NCBI GenBank assembly: GCA_905221605.1
Contig: CAJNDS010002736.1
Location: forward strand, 196,501-260,500
Direction of reading: 5' to 3'
From: Symbiodinium natans
Lineage: Eukaryota > Sar > Dinophyceae > Suessiales > Symbiodiniaceae
DNA length: 64,000 bases
Made by a program: the position numbers and the translations under genes. The notes under the pieces were generated by a model, which searched no databases, was not told where the DNA came from, and was given only the letters and a program-made list of their open reading frames with translations. Numbering within the stretch: the first letter of the stretch is position 1; each line of letters opens with the position of its first letter. Shown one piece after another: positions 49,401 through 58,641 of the stretch.

Positions 49401-49646
49401 TATATTGCTATATCAATATATGACTGTGTTACTATAGTACTTTAGTGATAAGTTGCTATCTTCCGTGATCTTTCGCCTACCTCTCAGGCTCCTGGCTTCG
49501 CTATTCGTTCTCCTTAGGTCGCACGAACTTCAACTCTCCCAGTCCTCTCTTGCTTTCGGCCCTCTCACCCCATGTTCTGCTCCTTTTCAGCTCCATGATG
49601 CTCCACGCATGCAAGTGTTTGTGTTTGTGTGGTTGCGTGTGTGCGG

Positions 49647-49677
<31 letters not shown>

Positions 49678-50065
49678 GGGGTTGGGGGGGGGGGGGGGGG
49701 GGGGTGCTGCACCCATCGTTGCGTCGTGGGATAGGTGATCAATGTCCCGGACTCCATGGACTCGGACGCACTCACGGACGGCTTCCGGATCCGCCGGGGC
49801 GCCGTGGACGCTGGCACCTCGCTGATCACCGACATCAAGACCGCCATCTTCATGTGCCACGCCTTGCACCGGCCCATAGCTCAGCGCGAAGCCCTCGCAT
49901 TCGAAATCCCTGAGCCAGCTCTGCCTCATGTTCCCCTCGTGCAGGTTAAGATCGTTTTGTTGCTTCTCTTTGCCAAGGAAGTGGACAAGGGAGACGAGCG
50001 GCAAGCCCTTTTGGGACATCTGCTCCTGGCAGGAGTACGTGGAGATCGTGGAGAGGCTGAGCTGA
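37409..50065 (+). CDS. CPSII: Carbamoyl-phosphate synthase II, glutamine-hydrolysing, fused small and large subunits
   Basis: First step of pyrimidine synthesis: glutamine, bicarbonate and 2 ATP give carbamoyl phosphate. Exons: 37409-37477, 38040-38115, 38635-38672, 38809-38869, 39011-39123, 39201-39713, 39840-40112, 40255-40374, 40520-40613, 40733-41483, 41592-41712, 41927-42097, 42196-42528, 42903-43547, 43738-43784, 43989-44054, 44363-44468, 44675-44746, 44831-44872, 44990-45060, 45247-45362, 45742-45830, 45972-46071, 46448-46526, 46833-46906, 47302-47359, 47708-47790, 48032-48076, 48317-48408, 49735-49860, 50006-50065. They total 4,704 nt, 1,567 aa, with every junction in frame. Domains: small subunit about 30-420, amidotransferase nucleophile C295 (GICLGNQ) with H379 and E381; first synthase half from about 422 ([20 protein letters not shown]); second half from about 1050 ([19 protein letters not shown]); MGS-like regulatory domain from about 1420 ([20 protein letters not shown]). 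No aspartate transcarbamoylase or dihydroorotase follows before the stop. Donors: 19 GC, 6 GT, 5 GA. The first ATG and exon 23/24 edges are least certain. Confidence 0.93.
38673..38808 (+). other. CPSII intron 3: telomeric array between copies of a 24-bp exon duplication
   Basis: The intron begins GTGGTCTTCAACACTGGC and ends in CCGGAGAG. The exon piece GAGGTGGTCTTCAACAC occurs at both borders (copies differ at 2 of 24 positions). Everything between is TTTAGGG repeat. Each copy contains AG|GT, so one copy gives the donor and the other the acceptor. Confidence 0.85.
39124..39200 (+). other. CPSII intron 5: 77-bp telomeric intron with GC donor
   Basis: The 9-bp exon sequence GTGAAGGCC flanks a TTTAGGG array. 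Splicing GTGAAG|GC...GTGAAG|GC restores the conserved [12 protein letters not shown] frame. Confidence 0.85.
40375..40519 (+). mobile_element. Family-A introner plus telomeric array (CPSII intron 8)
   Basis: TAGTAGGGAATGAGGGAA is inverted against ACCTCATTCCCCGCATTCC. A short CCCTAAA run then precedes the acceptor CTGAAG. Splicing gives [12 protein letters not shown]. Confidence 0.8.
40614..40732 (+). mobile_element. Family-B introner forming CPSII intron 9
   Basis: An 8-bp duplication GTATCATG flanks an element that starts GTAGCCCAGTGGTACCC and ends GGTTACTGGGGTACCAAG. Related copies lie at 11.77-11.98, 29.71-29.86 and 33.3-33.55 kb. The left duplication supplies the GT donor. Confidence 0.85.
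41484..41591 (+). mobile_element. Family-I introner forming CPSII intron 10
   Basis: Inverted ends CCTGGGGACACCACATGAACC and GGGTTCCTTTGGTCCCCCAG (first end quoted in part: CACATGAACCC). Related copies at 28.30-28.41, 35.63-35.73 and 61.96-62.05 kb. Confidence 0.75.
42529..42902 (+). repeat. CPSII intron 13 with purine-rich microsatellite
   Basis: GAA, AAC and GA repeats fill about 42585-42870 between a GC donor and the AG at 42901. The open frames seen here are low-complexity artefacts. Confidence 0.8.
43785..43988 (+). mobile_element. Family-J introner forming CPSII intron 15
   Basis: 5-bp duplication GCACC at both borders; element ends TATATCCCCCTT and AAGGGGAGTATAAG. A second copy lies at about 46088-46197 inside intron 23. 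The inside holds direct repeats of AAGAGGATATTAGAGGATAT. Confidence 0.8.
44055..44362 (+). other. CPSII intron 16 with duplicated acceptor and exon start
   Basis: GGTAAGGAAGTTCAGCCAGC occurs at 44217 and again at 44358, each preceded by TAGGGTKCCTTTTGG-like DNA. Only the second copy continues into the conserved [11 protein letters not shown] reading; the first is a decoy of acceptor plus exon start. Confidence 0.75.
44873..44989 (+). mobile_element. Family-E introner forming CPSII intron 19
   Basis: GTGG duplicated; GCAGAGTAGGTAACTTCAT to GCTGGACAACTAAG. GT donor. Confidence 0.8.
46990..47085 (+). mobile_element. Family-L element in CPSII intron 25
   Basis: AAAGGGGTCGGAAAATT and the conserved GTTCCCTTAGGGCCCCTTT match copies at 2165-2275, 9463-9580 and 12643-12750. 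Confidence 0.6.
47193..47290. repeat. Telomeric array in CPSII intron 25
   Basis: About 13 TTTAGGG units ending 11 bases before the acceptor. Confidence 0.97.
48128..48309. repeat. Telomeric array with CCCTAAG block (CPSII intron 28)
   Basis: Starts CCCGAAA, changes to CCCTAAA, then about 14 identical CCCTAAG units. Confidence 0.97.
48430..49450. repeat. TATTACTA-type satellite within CPSII intron 29
   Basis: About 1 kb of TATTACTA repeats in a 1.3-kb intron. A block starting CTATCTTGCTGTCTTGC and holding CTCTGAAACATAAAGATAT occurs twice, about 269 bp apart. A related TAGTAATA tract lies at 3.0-3.35 kb. Confidence 0.9.
49661..49704. repeat. Poly-G tract
   Basis: Long G run with one TT interruption, near the 3' end of CPSII intron 29. 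Confidence 0.9.
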
Positions 50066-50183
50066 ACGCAGCTGAATGTGAGGGGGGATGTCAGCATGTG
50101 CGGGTGCTGTGCCTGCGCACGTGCTGTCGGGAAGAATTTTGGAGCGAGCGGTGCGTCTGGCACGGCTCTGCTACCCGTAAACC

Positions 50184-50290
50184 CATATGGGGGTTGACGA
50201 AAACAAGGGAACTTTAATATAGACTACCAAAGAGTATGATTTCCTTCCAATAGAGACCCCAATAAGGTGCCCCTAATTTTGGAAACCCCA
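50184..50290. mobile_element. Family-M inverted-repeat element
   Basis: CATATGGGGGTTGACG and GGAAACCCCATAT are inverted; core AGACCCCAATAAGGTGCCCC recurs at 26085-26198. Confidence 0.7.
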
Positions 50291-50909
50291 TATCTAAGTC
50301 TACATCTACATTGAGTTCTTTTGTACAGCATCCGTCCTGAGTGATGGCATCGGTGGGTGATGGCCCCATCCCCACATGGGATGTGATTTGGAACCCCGCC
50401 GCGTGACAACATCAGGTACGACCCTTTTGTCTTCCGAAGTAGCCTCCCAGACATTCTCATCTTCTGTTTTGGCTAAGGCCTTCAAGTAGCCTCCCCTTGC
50501 ATTTCTGAGAAGCTACTGCTGCAATTTTGATGTGGCCGAGCTAAGTGACATCGGCTGCTGCACATCACGCACCCCACGAAGCCTTGTCCGTGGACAAGCA
50601 GGGTTCGGCATTGGTGCGGACGTGTGTGCCTTTCGTGTGCGTACAGCCACAATTCCGCTTCCTCGAAGCGCAGCCGAAAGAGGCTAAACTCAGGGCGAAC
50701 GGGCCCCGCCCGCAGCCCCATGTGCGAAAGGAAAAGACCAGACGTGCTCCGGAATTGAGCACCTGCACTAGATGTTTGGTTGGATTTTACTTGCCCGTCT
50801 GCTTCTGCGACCTTGTCATGGCTTCCCCAAGCAACATCGTTCCAACGGCGAACTTCCGGGGCTCAAACTCAGGCTGGAGCTTCAGGGGCTCCCGCCCGCT
50901 CCCTTTTCC

Positions 50910-51194
50910 ATGTTGCCACGATTTTGCTTCTTGCTTACCGCCATCGGCGCATGGTCTGAGCACTTGGAAGTGCCACCTGTGCCGGAGAGGGGCTGCGGGC
51001 TTGTACAGGTGAGGACCACCAAGAACCAGGATGCCTCCTTTGGTTTCAGCCAGCATGCCACCTTTAGGGGTGCGGGGGCCATCGCATCGGACCTGGCGCC
51101 GCAATGCCAGAGGCGCCCACAGCGCAGGCAGCCCCGGGCGACGGGGCTGCTGATCCACGAGGCAGGGCGATGTTTGAGGTTGGCTCAGTCATAA
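50910..51194 (+). CDS. Short ORF with signal-peptide-like start
   Basis: The ATG opens MLPRFCFLLTAIGAWSE, a plausible signal peptide, followed by VPPVPERGCGLVQVRTTKN; the frame stops at 51192, 94 aa. No domain is recognised. A GTGAGG after GGGCTTGTACAG could be a 5' splice site, in which case only the first 33 or so residues are coding here. It is about 850 bp downstream of the CPSII stop and on the same strand. The frame is also open upstream. Confidence 0.3.
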   Translation: MLPRFCFLLTAIGAWSEHLEVPPVPERGCGLVQVRTTKNQDASFGFSQHATFRGAGAIASDLAPQCQRRPQRRQPRATGLLIHEAGRCLRLAQS

Positions 51195-51419
51195 TCATAG
51201 TTCTAATCATAGAAACGATAGCAGTAACAATAATGAGAATAAGAATAATCGCAATAACAATTAACAATGACAACAACAATCACCTGGTCCCTCTCTGTGT
51301 GTTCGTTTTTTGGCCCCGCCTGTTTTTTTGGGAAAATTAGGCTTTTGGTTGAAACGTCTGATTTTTGGTTGAAACGTCTGATTTTCTTGCGCGGGCCTCG
51401 AACTTTCCTGGAATCCCGC

Positions 51420-51610
51420 AACCTTTCTTGTACTTAGCTGGCTTTGAACAACAACAAGAACAAGAACAATGACAAGAACAAGAACAATAACAATAAGAAA
51501 CCAAAACGACAAGAACAACAATAATAACAGCACCAAGAAGAAGAACACCACGAAGGACAAAGAAATAACAACAGCAGCAGCAAGACAAATAACAAAATTG
51601 ACGACAACAA

Positions 51611-51675
<65 letters not shown>

Positions 51676-51760
51676 CACGAACAAACACAGTAGCAGGAAA
51701 CAAGGGCGACAACACCGAACACAAACACAAACAACGGTCCTTGTGACAAGAAAAAGAAGA
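51420..51760. repeat. AAC/AAG and CAG microsatellites
   Basis: Includes about 20 CAG units at 51612-51673. Long frames across it on both strands are low-complexity. Confidence 0.9.
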
Positions 51761-51771
51761 AGACTAACAAT

Positions 51772-52160
51772 GTAAGGGAGGGAGGGAGGGAGAGAAGGAG
51801 GGAAGGGAAGGAGAAGGAGGGAAGGAGAAAGAGGGAAGGAGAAGGAGGGAAGGAGAAGGATGGAAGGAGAAGGAGGGAAGGAGAAGGAGGGAAGGAGAAG
51901 GAGGGAAGGAGAAGGAGGGAAGGAGAAGGAGGGAAGGAGAAGGAGGGAAGGAGAAGGGGGGAAGGAGAAGGAGGGAAGGAGAAGGATGGAAGGAGAAGGA
52001 GGGAAGGAGAAGGAGGGAAGGAGAAGGAGGGAAGGAGAAGAAGGGCAGAAAGAAGGGCAGGAAGAAGGGAAGGAAGAAGGGAAGGAAGAAGGGAAGGAAG
52101 AAGGAGGGAGGGGGGGAAGGAGGGAAGGAGGGAGGAGGGAGGAGGGAAGGAGGGGAGGGG
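51772..52160. repeat. AAGGAGGGAAGGAG minisatellite
   Basis: About 390 bp of purine-only repeat, regular 14-mers in the middle. Confidence 0.95.
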
Positions 52161-52639
52161 TATGTGTATGTACATGTGCACACATATATACACTATTTGT
52201 GCGTCTGTGTGTCTGTGTGTATATTCTGTATGTTTGTACACCTTTCTACTCGGACAGGTATTATACATACGCATGTGTTTCTATACATATATAACACCTA
52301 TATAAAGCGATAATTATACATATTATATATATATATATGCTGACCCCCAAGATCCGCATCTGAGTGCTTGTAGTCTTGATCGCCGAAATTTCTGTATGCG
52401 TCATTCGTTCATTCATGTTGGAACTTTGCTCTTGTACAAAAACTGTCACAGTGTAAGCTCCAGTTGACAAGCACGAGGGACACACTGGGGGAAAGAAAGA
52501 GACACAAAGGGACAGAGAGAGAGAGAGAGAGTGTGTGCGTGTGTTTACCACCTTGACATGTGCATGGTCATGTGTTATATACTACTAGAATATTATAACG
52601 AACTTCAATATAGAACGTATCGCTATATGATATAATTCT

Positions 52640-53280
52640 GATTTTGCTTATCGGGGGATGGTTGCTTGAGATATCTCAGCTAAGGCAGAGATTTTTTGAT
52701 GGCTTAAGACATGTTAGCTAAGGTATAGTGTTTAGTATAGAGTTCAGGTTTTGCTTATTGGCGGATGATAGCTTCAGATATCTATCTTAGCTCAGGCTTA
52801 GTATAGAGAGTTCAGGTTTTGCTTATTGGGGGATGATTGTTTGGCATATCTGGGCTCAGGTTTAGTATAGAGTTCAGGTTTTGCTTGTTGGGGGGATGAT
52901 TTCTTGACATATCTTGGCTCAGGTTTAGTATAGAGTTCAGGTTTTGCTTATCGGGGGGATGATTGCTTGACATAACTTTGCTCAGGCTTAGTATAGAGTT
53001 CAGGTTTTGCTTATTGGGGGATGCCTGCTTCAGATATCTTAGCTCAGGTTTAGTATAAAGTTCAGATTTTGCTTCTTGGGGGATGATTGCTTCACATATC
53101 TTAGCTAAGGTTTAGTATAGAGTTCAGGTTTTGCTTATTGGGGGATGATTGCTTGGCATGTCTTAGCGTCTTAGCTCAGGTTTAGTATAGAGTTCAGGTT
53201 TTGCTTGTTGGGGGATGATTGCCTCACATATCTTAGCTCAGGTGTATTTTTTAGGAATGATGTCACGGTTTGCTTACTGA
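52640..53280. repeat. 62-bp tandem satellite, left arm
   Basis: About nine units of the type TTTAGTATAGAGTTCAGG, TTTTGCTTATTGGGGGATGA, TTGCTTGACATATCTTAGCT. Confidence 0.92.
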
Positions 53281-53294
53281 TTGCTTAAAATATG

Positions 53295-53745
53295 CAGCGA
53301 AACGTTGCAAAACCTCGAGGAGGTACCAAAAAACCAAAGTTCAAGCGCCAAAGTGCTGCAAAACCTCGAGGAGGTACCAAAAAACTATCTCAGACATACA
53401 GCCCCAGATCCCCGGATAGTCTCAAATATTTAGTTCTTTTGGTAGCTCCTCGAGGTTTTGCAGCAAAACCTTGCAAACCCTCGAGGAGGTACCACAAAAC
53501 CAATGTTCAACCACCAAAACGCTGCAAACGTCGAGGAGCTACCAAAAAACAAAAACAACCAAGAATTCTGAGACCTACAGCCGCGGATCCCCCGATAGTC
53601 TAAACACTTTGATGTTTTTTGGGTTTTTTGGAACCTCCGCGAGGTTTTTGCATCATTTTGATCCTTGAGCTTTGGCTTTTATTGGTACCTCCTCGAGGTT
53701 TGCAGCAAAACCTTGCAAAACCTTGCAAAACCTCGAGGAGGTACC
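53295..53745. repeat. GGTACCTCCTCGAGGTTTTGC motif array, left arm
   Basis: About eight copies in both orientations, with GATCCGGGG-type pieces between. Confidence 0.88.
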
Positions 53746-54140
53746 AAAAAATCAGCAAATAATGTCCTGGTGACTTGTTTTATGGGTTTTTTTTGGGAGC
53801 CTACCGCGCTGAATATTTTTTAGCATGTAAGATATAAAAGCCTGTGTTTTTCGATGTTTACATGGTCGTGTTACGAAAACACTGGCAGGTGTGGCAAACA
53901 CACATATGAAATCGAGAAGATGGAGGTCCAGAATCCGGACCTCGAGAAACAGAACGAACAAGCAACCACAATATCATAGAGCCATATCTAAACTTGTTTG
54001 CAAAGCGCGTTTTTATCGGTATTTACAGCACGGTTGGCTCGGAGTATTTCTCATGGGTCGTTTAAAGGTGGTTGTGATACTGGTCGGCCCCTCCAAGTGT
54101 GGATCTGGGGGGCGGGGGGGGGGGGCGACCATATAAATAT

Positions 54141-55140
54141 AAAACTATAAATGTCAATAAATAAATTAATAGAGACAAAATATATATATGTATGTATATT
54201 CTATTATAAAATTTTCATTGCACATAAATAAATAAATAAATAAATAAATATATATATATATATACACACTTCAACGTTATGTTTCTGTGTGGTAAAGAAG
54301 CACCCAGCGACCTTTTATACCGAGCCGTCTCGTCTCCCCGATGCTTTCAGTCTTTGGGACACATGGGAGATGGGAACCGACATGTGGAGTGACGCCCATA
54401 TGCCTGAGTTAGTTGTGTACCTTTTTGGATCCCACGAGGGTATGTTTTCCACCGGGGTGGAGGGAGCTTATGCCACGTCATTTGTGAGCTGACACGTCCC
54501 AATCTGCTTCCTGCATAGCTGCAGTACAGTTAAGCAAGATCAGCAGCGTAATTCGTGTGCCCTGTCAAGCACCCCTTTGTCTTGGACACCGTGTTCTGGC
54601 ACGGCTGAAGGGCGGATCTGCTTGCTTTCGGCAAAGTATCGGGTGTGTATGCATCTTCTATTCTGCAGCCGGTATGGTTTGTTGGTCTGGCTCCTGGCTC
54701 GGTTCCTCTTCTTTAGTACAGGCCAGGTTTTCCAAGCGATTTTGCACCTTTTTTTGCGTTTTTTTTGTGGTCTGGGCTCCACAACGTCTGAAAATAGAAC
54801 GCCGCGCCCAAAAATAGTACGCCAACGTCTGGTTTTGGGACGCCAACGGCTAAAAAAAATAGGCCCCCGAAAAACGCCCAAAAAAAAACGCCGCACTTTT
54901 CAGCGCCAAAACCGCGCCAACGCCGCACTTTTCCACGCCAAAGTGGTGCTGTCCAGTGGTGCGTTTTTAGGTCCCCAGGCTTTCAGGATTTTAATATTTC
55001 AAAGATTTTGGTCCTGGTTGGTTGGTTGGTTGTGTGTAGGCCACGTAGAGCTTTTCAAAGGGTGCACACGCACACGAACACGCACACGCACACGCACACA
55101 CGCGCACGCGCTTGCGCACGCGCACACACGCACGCAAACG

Positions 55141-55177
<37 letters not shown>

Positions 55178-55419
55178 ACGTGCACACGTGCACACGCACA
55201 CGACCCAACACACACACACACACAGAGACACAGACAAATAGGTTCATCAATATATCAAGTATACATAAATAAATAAAACATAATATAATTAAAAAATATT
55301 AATAAATATATAATATGCTTATATACATATCATCGACGCATGCACATATGCACGCACACAGAGACACGCACGCGCACACACACACACATATTTAGAAAAA
55401 ATATGTACATATGTATATA
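54141..55419. other. Spacer of the giant inverted repeat
   Basis: AT-rich and TAAA repeats, an ORF-like stretch at 54557-54990 with ACGCCGCAC(TTTTC) repeats, and CA/CACG microsatellite at 55055-55235. No recognisable gene. Confidence 0.5.
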
Positions 55420-55804
55420 TATATATATGGTCGCCCCCCCCCCCCCCCAGATCCACACTTGGAGGGGCCGACCAGTATCACAACTACTTTTAGACGACCC
55501 ATGAGAAATACTCCAAGCCAACCGCTGTAAATACCGACAAAAACGCGCTTTGCAAACAAGTTATGGCTCTATGATGTTGTGGTTGCTTGTTCGTTCTGTT
55601 TCTCGAGGTCCGGATTCTGGACCTCCGTCTTCTCGATTTCATATGTGTGTTTGCCACACCTGCCAGTGTTTTCGTAACACGACCATGTAAAAACATCGAC
55701 AAACGCAAGTTTTGATATCTTACATGCTCAAAATATTCAGCGCTGTAGGCTCCCCAAAACAAAATCCCATAAAACAAGTCACCAGGATATTATTTGCTGA
55801 TTTT

Positions 55805-56445
55805 TTTGGTACCTCCTCGAGGTTTTGCAAGGTTTTGCTGCAAAACCTCGACGAGGTACAAAAAAAACAAAGCTCAAGGATCAAAACGATGCAAAACCTC
55901 GAGGAGGTACGAAAAAAAGTGAGACTATCGGGTGATCCGGGGCTGTAGGTCTCATAGTTTTTGTTTTTTTGGAACCCCTCGAGGTTTTGCGGCATCTTGG
56001 TGCTTGAATTTTGGTTTTCTTGGTACCTCCTCGAGGATTTGCAAGGTTTTACTGCGAAACCTCGAGGACGTACCAACAAAAAACAAAGCTCAAGGATCAA
56101 AATGACGCAAAACCTCAAGGAGGTATCAAAAGCCCAAAAAAGCAAAAATATGAGACTATGCAGGGATCCGGGGCTGTAGGTCTCAAATCTTTTTTGTGTT
56201 TCTTTTGGGTACCTCCTCGGCTTTGCAGCATGTTGGTGCTTGAACTTTGGTTGTTTTGGTACCTCCTCGAGGTTTTGCAAGGTTTTGCTGCAAAACCTCG
56301 AGGAGGTACAAAGATTTTGAGACTATCGGTGATCCGGGGCTGTAGGTCTCAGATATTTTTGTTTTATTGGTACCTCCTCGAGGTTTTGCAGCATTTTGGT
56401 GCTTGAACTTTGGTTTATTGGTACCTCCTCGAGGTTTTGCAACGT
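55805..56445. repeat. GGTACCTCCTCGAGGTTTTGC motif array, right arm
   Basis: Eleven or so copies in both orientations; several face each other and would fold into small hairpins. Confidence 0.88.
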
Positions 56446-56464
56446 TTTGCTGCCTCTGTTAAGC

Positions 56465-57145
56465 AACCAATAAGCAAACCACGACATCAATCCTAAAAAA
56501 CACACCTGAGCTAAGATATCTGAAGCAATCATCCACCAATAAACAAAACCTGAACTCTATACTATACCTGAGCAAGATATCTGAAACAATCCCCAATAAG
56601 CAAAACTTGAACTCAATACTATACTAAACCTGAGCTAAGATATCTGAAGCAATCATCCCCCCAATAAGCAAAACCTGAACTCTATATTAAACCTGAGCTA
56701 AGATATCTGAAGCAATCATCCCCCAATAAGCAAAACCTGAGCTCTATACTAAACCTGAGCTAAGATATGGGAAGCAATCATCCCCCCAAGAAGCAAAACC
56801 TGAACTCTATACGAAAATCCTGAGCTAAGATATGGGAAGCAATCATCCCCCCCAATAAGCAAAACCTGAACTCTATACTGAACCTGGGCTAAGATATCTA
56901 AAGCAGTCATCCCCTAGTAAGCAAAACCTGAACTCTATACTAAACCTGAGGTACTAAGATATCTGAAGCAATCATCCTGCAATAAGCAATACCTGAACTC
57001 TATACTCCACCTGAGCCAAGATATGTCAAGCAATCATACCCCAATAAGCAAAACCTGAACTCCATACTAAGCCTGAGCTAAGATATCTGAAGCAATCATC
57101 CCCCCGATAAGCAAAACCTGAACTCTATACTAAACACTATATACC
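56465..57145. repeat. 62-bp tandem satellite, right arm (reverse orientation)
   Basis: Units AAGCAAAACCTGAACTCTAT and CTGAGCTAAGATATCTGAAG, the complement of the left-arm satellite. Confidence 0.92.
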
Positions 57146-57536
57146 TTAGCTAACGTGTCTTAAGCCATCCAAAAAACTATGCCTTAGCTAAGATATCTCA
57201 AGCCATTCTTGCCTGAATTATTTCATATATCGATTTAGTTTCTTTCTATATTGAAGTTCGTGATAATATTCTAGTCGTATTTAATACATGACCATATATA
57301 TATATAGATAGATAGATGGTACATACTCTCTCTCTCTCTCTCTCTCTGTCTGTCCCTTTGTCTCTCTCTCCCTGAGTGTGTCCCTCGCGCTTGTCAACTG
57401 GAGTTTGCACTGTCAAGGTTTTCGTACAAGAGCAAAGTTCCAACATGAATGAACGAATGACGCATACAGAAATTTCGGCGATCAAGACTACAAGCACTCA
57501 GATGCGGATCTTGGGGGGGGGGGTTCAGCATATATA

Positions 57537-58490
57537 GATAGATATTCATAATTACACGCAAGCGTGTGTCGAGATACCTTGTCTATATATATATATACAT
57601 ACGTATACACACGTGTCGGGATATAAGATCTTGTTATGTGTGGGCAGACACGCAAATGGGAGAGAAGCAAAAAGGAGGGAGAGAGATAGAGAGAGAGAGA
57701 GAGAGCGAGAGCATGATTGGCATGGAGCTTATACACGCACATTTCTTCTTTGTTTGTAATTCGTGCTAACACACACACAGACATATATATATATACACCA
57801 TATAGATATAGGTATTTACATATGTAGATATGTATAATGTGTGTGAGAGTTCGAATATAAATCAAAACTCCATCTCGGCAGTCTGTATATATGTATATTT
57901 GTAGGTATGTTTATGCACACACACATATATATAGATATATACACACTGTATAGAATCAGTATATACATATATGTGTGTACAAACATTTGTGCATACATGT
58001 ATATATATATATTTGTATATAAAGCCTATATAATATCAACCCTATCTACCCAAAAAACCCTAAAAACCCTAAACCGTTTTAGCAACCTTGCTTCACGAAG
58101 GCCCAGCAGTTGTTGTAACGGAATCGGATTTCAGGATTGAGGAGGGGTTGTATACGGCAGTATATATGTACGCTTTGCGGAGTTCGGCTTTGGATCAGTT
58201 TTTCGTTTTGGGTTCAATTCTTAAGGGGTCTACGGTCCAGCACTCAGTTTCAGGGGTGTAAAGAGGGGCTTTTCTTCTTACATAGGTTGCTTTGTTGAAC
58301 ACACACCCTTAGCTTTTGATTTTTTTAGGTGCCCCGTCCTATATTTTTCGAACGTCCGAAATTTGGACGTAGAGGCGGGGACCAGGCAGAGCAACAATGG
58401 CAATAATAGCAATAACAATAGAAATAACAGTAGCGGGACTGCCGAAATCCCGACCTCAGGATGTCTCCGCGTGCCTTTTCCGGCCTTGAC
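57537..58490. other. Intergenic, microsatellite-rich
   Basis: TA, GA and CA tracts to about 58020, then unique DNA without a supported exon. Confidence 0.5.
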
Positions 58491-58491
58491 C

Positions 58492-58641
58492 ACCACTTGG
58501 AGGTTTATGGTACGTCTGAACCAATTCTAACTGTACTTATCACCCACTAAAAAGCCCCTTAACTGCCCGAATATGGTTATAAGTACAGTACAGTTATAAG
58601 TACAGCTTCTTTTTGAATGCGTACCATGAACCTCCAAGCAG
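58492..58641. mobile_element. Family-C inverted-repeat element
   Basis: CACTTGGAGGTTTATGGTAC and CGTACCATGAACCTCCAAG; the exon starting at 58642 follows directly after CAG. Confidence 0.8.

Larger units (their letters stand above)
52331..57536. repeat. Giant inverted repeat
   Basis: Left arm about 52331-54140 is the imperfect reverse complement of about 55420-57536; the spacer is about 1.3 kb. Matching landmarks, outside to inside: AGATCCGCATCTGAGTGCTT; AACTTTGCTCTTGTAC; the 62-bp satellite; the GGTACC/CTCGAG array; GAGGTCCAGAATCCGGACCT; GTCGGCCCCTCCAAGTGTGG. The arms differ in repeat copy number. Confidence 0.92.

Noticed and set aside
49714-50163. Minus-strand ORF with poly-proline over CPSII exon 30
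   Set aside because: Proline run comes from the poly-G tract; the plus strand encodes the conserved MGS-domain end.
51261-52274. 337-residue minus-strand open frame
   Set aside because: Purely CAG/AAC and GGAAGG repeat translated as Ser/Pro/Leu runs; open in several frames.
52640-53280. CRISPR array
   Set aside because: Repeats are directly adjoining satellite units without unique spacers, in a eukaryotic genome.
54577-55272. 231-residue open frame in the inverted-repeat spacer
   Set aside because: Starts at a non-ATG, crosses ACGCC and CA repeats, ends in His/Thr runs.
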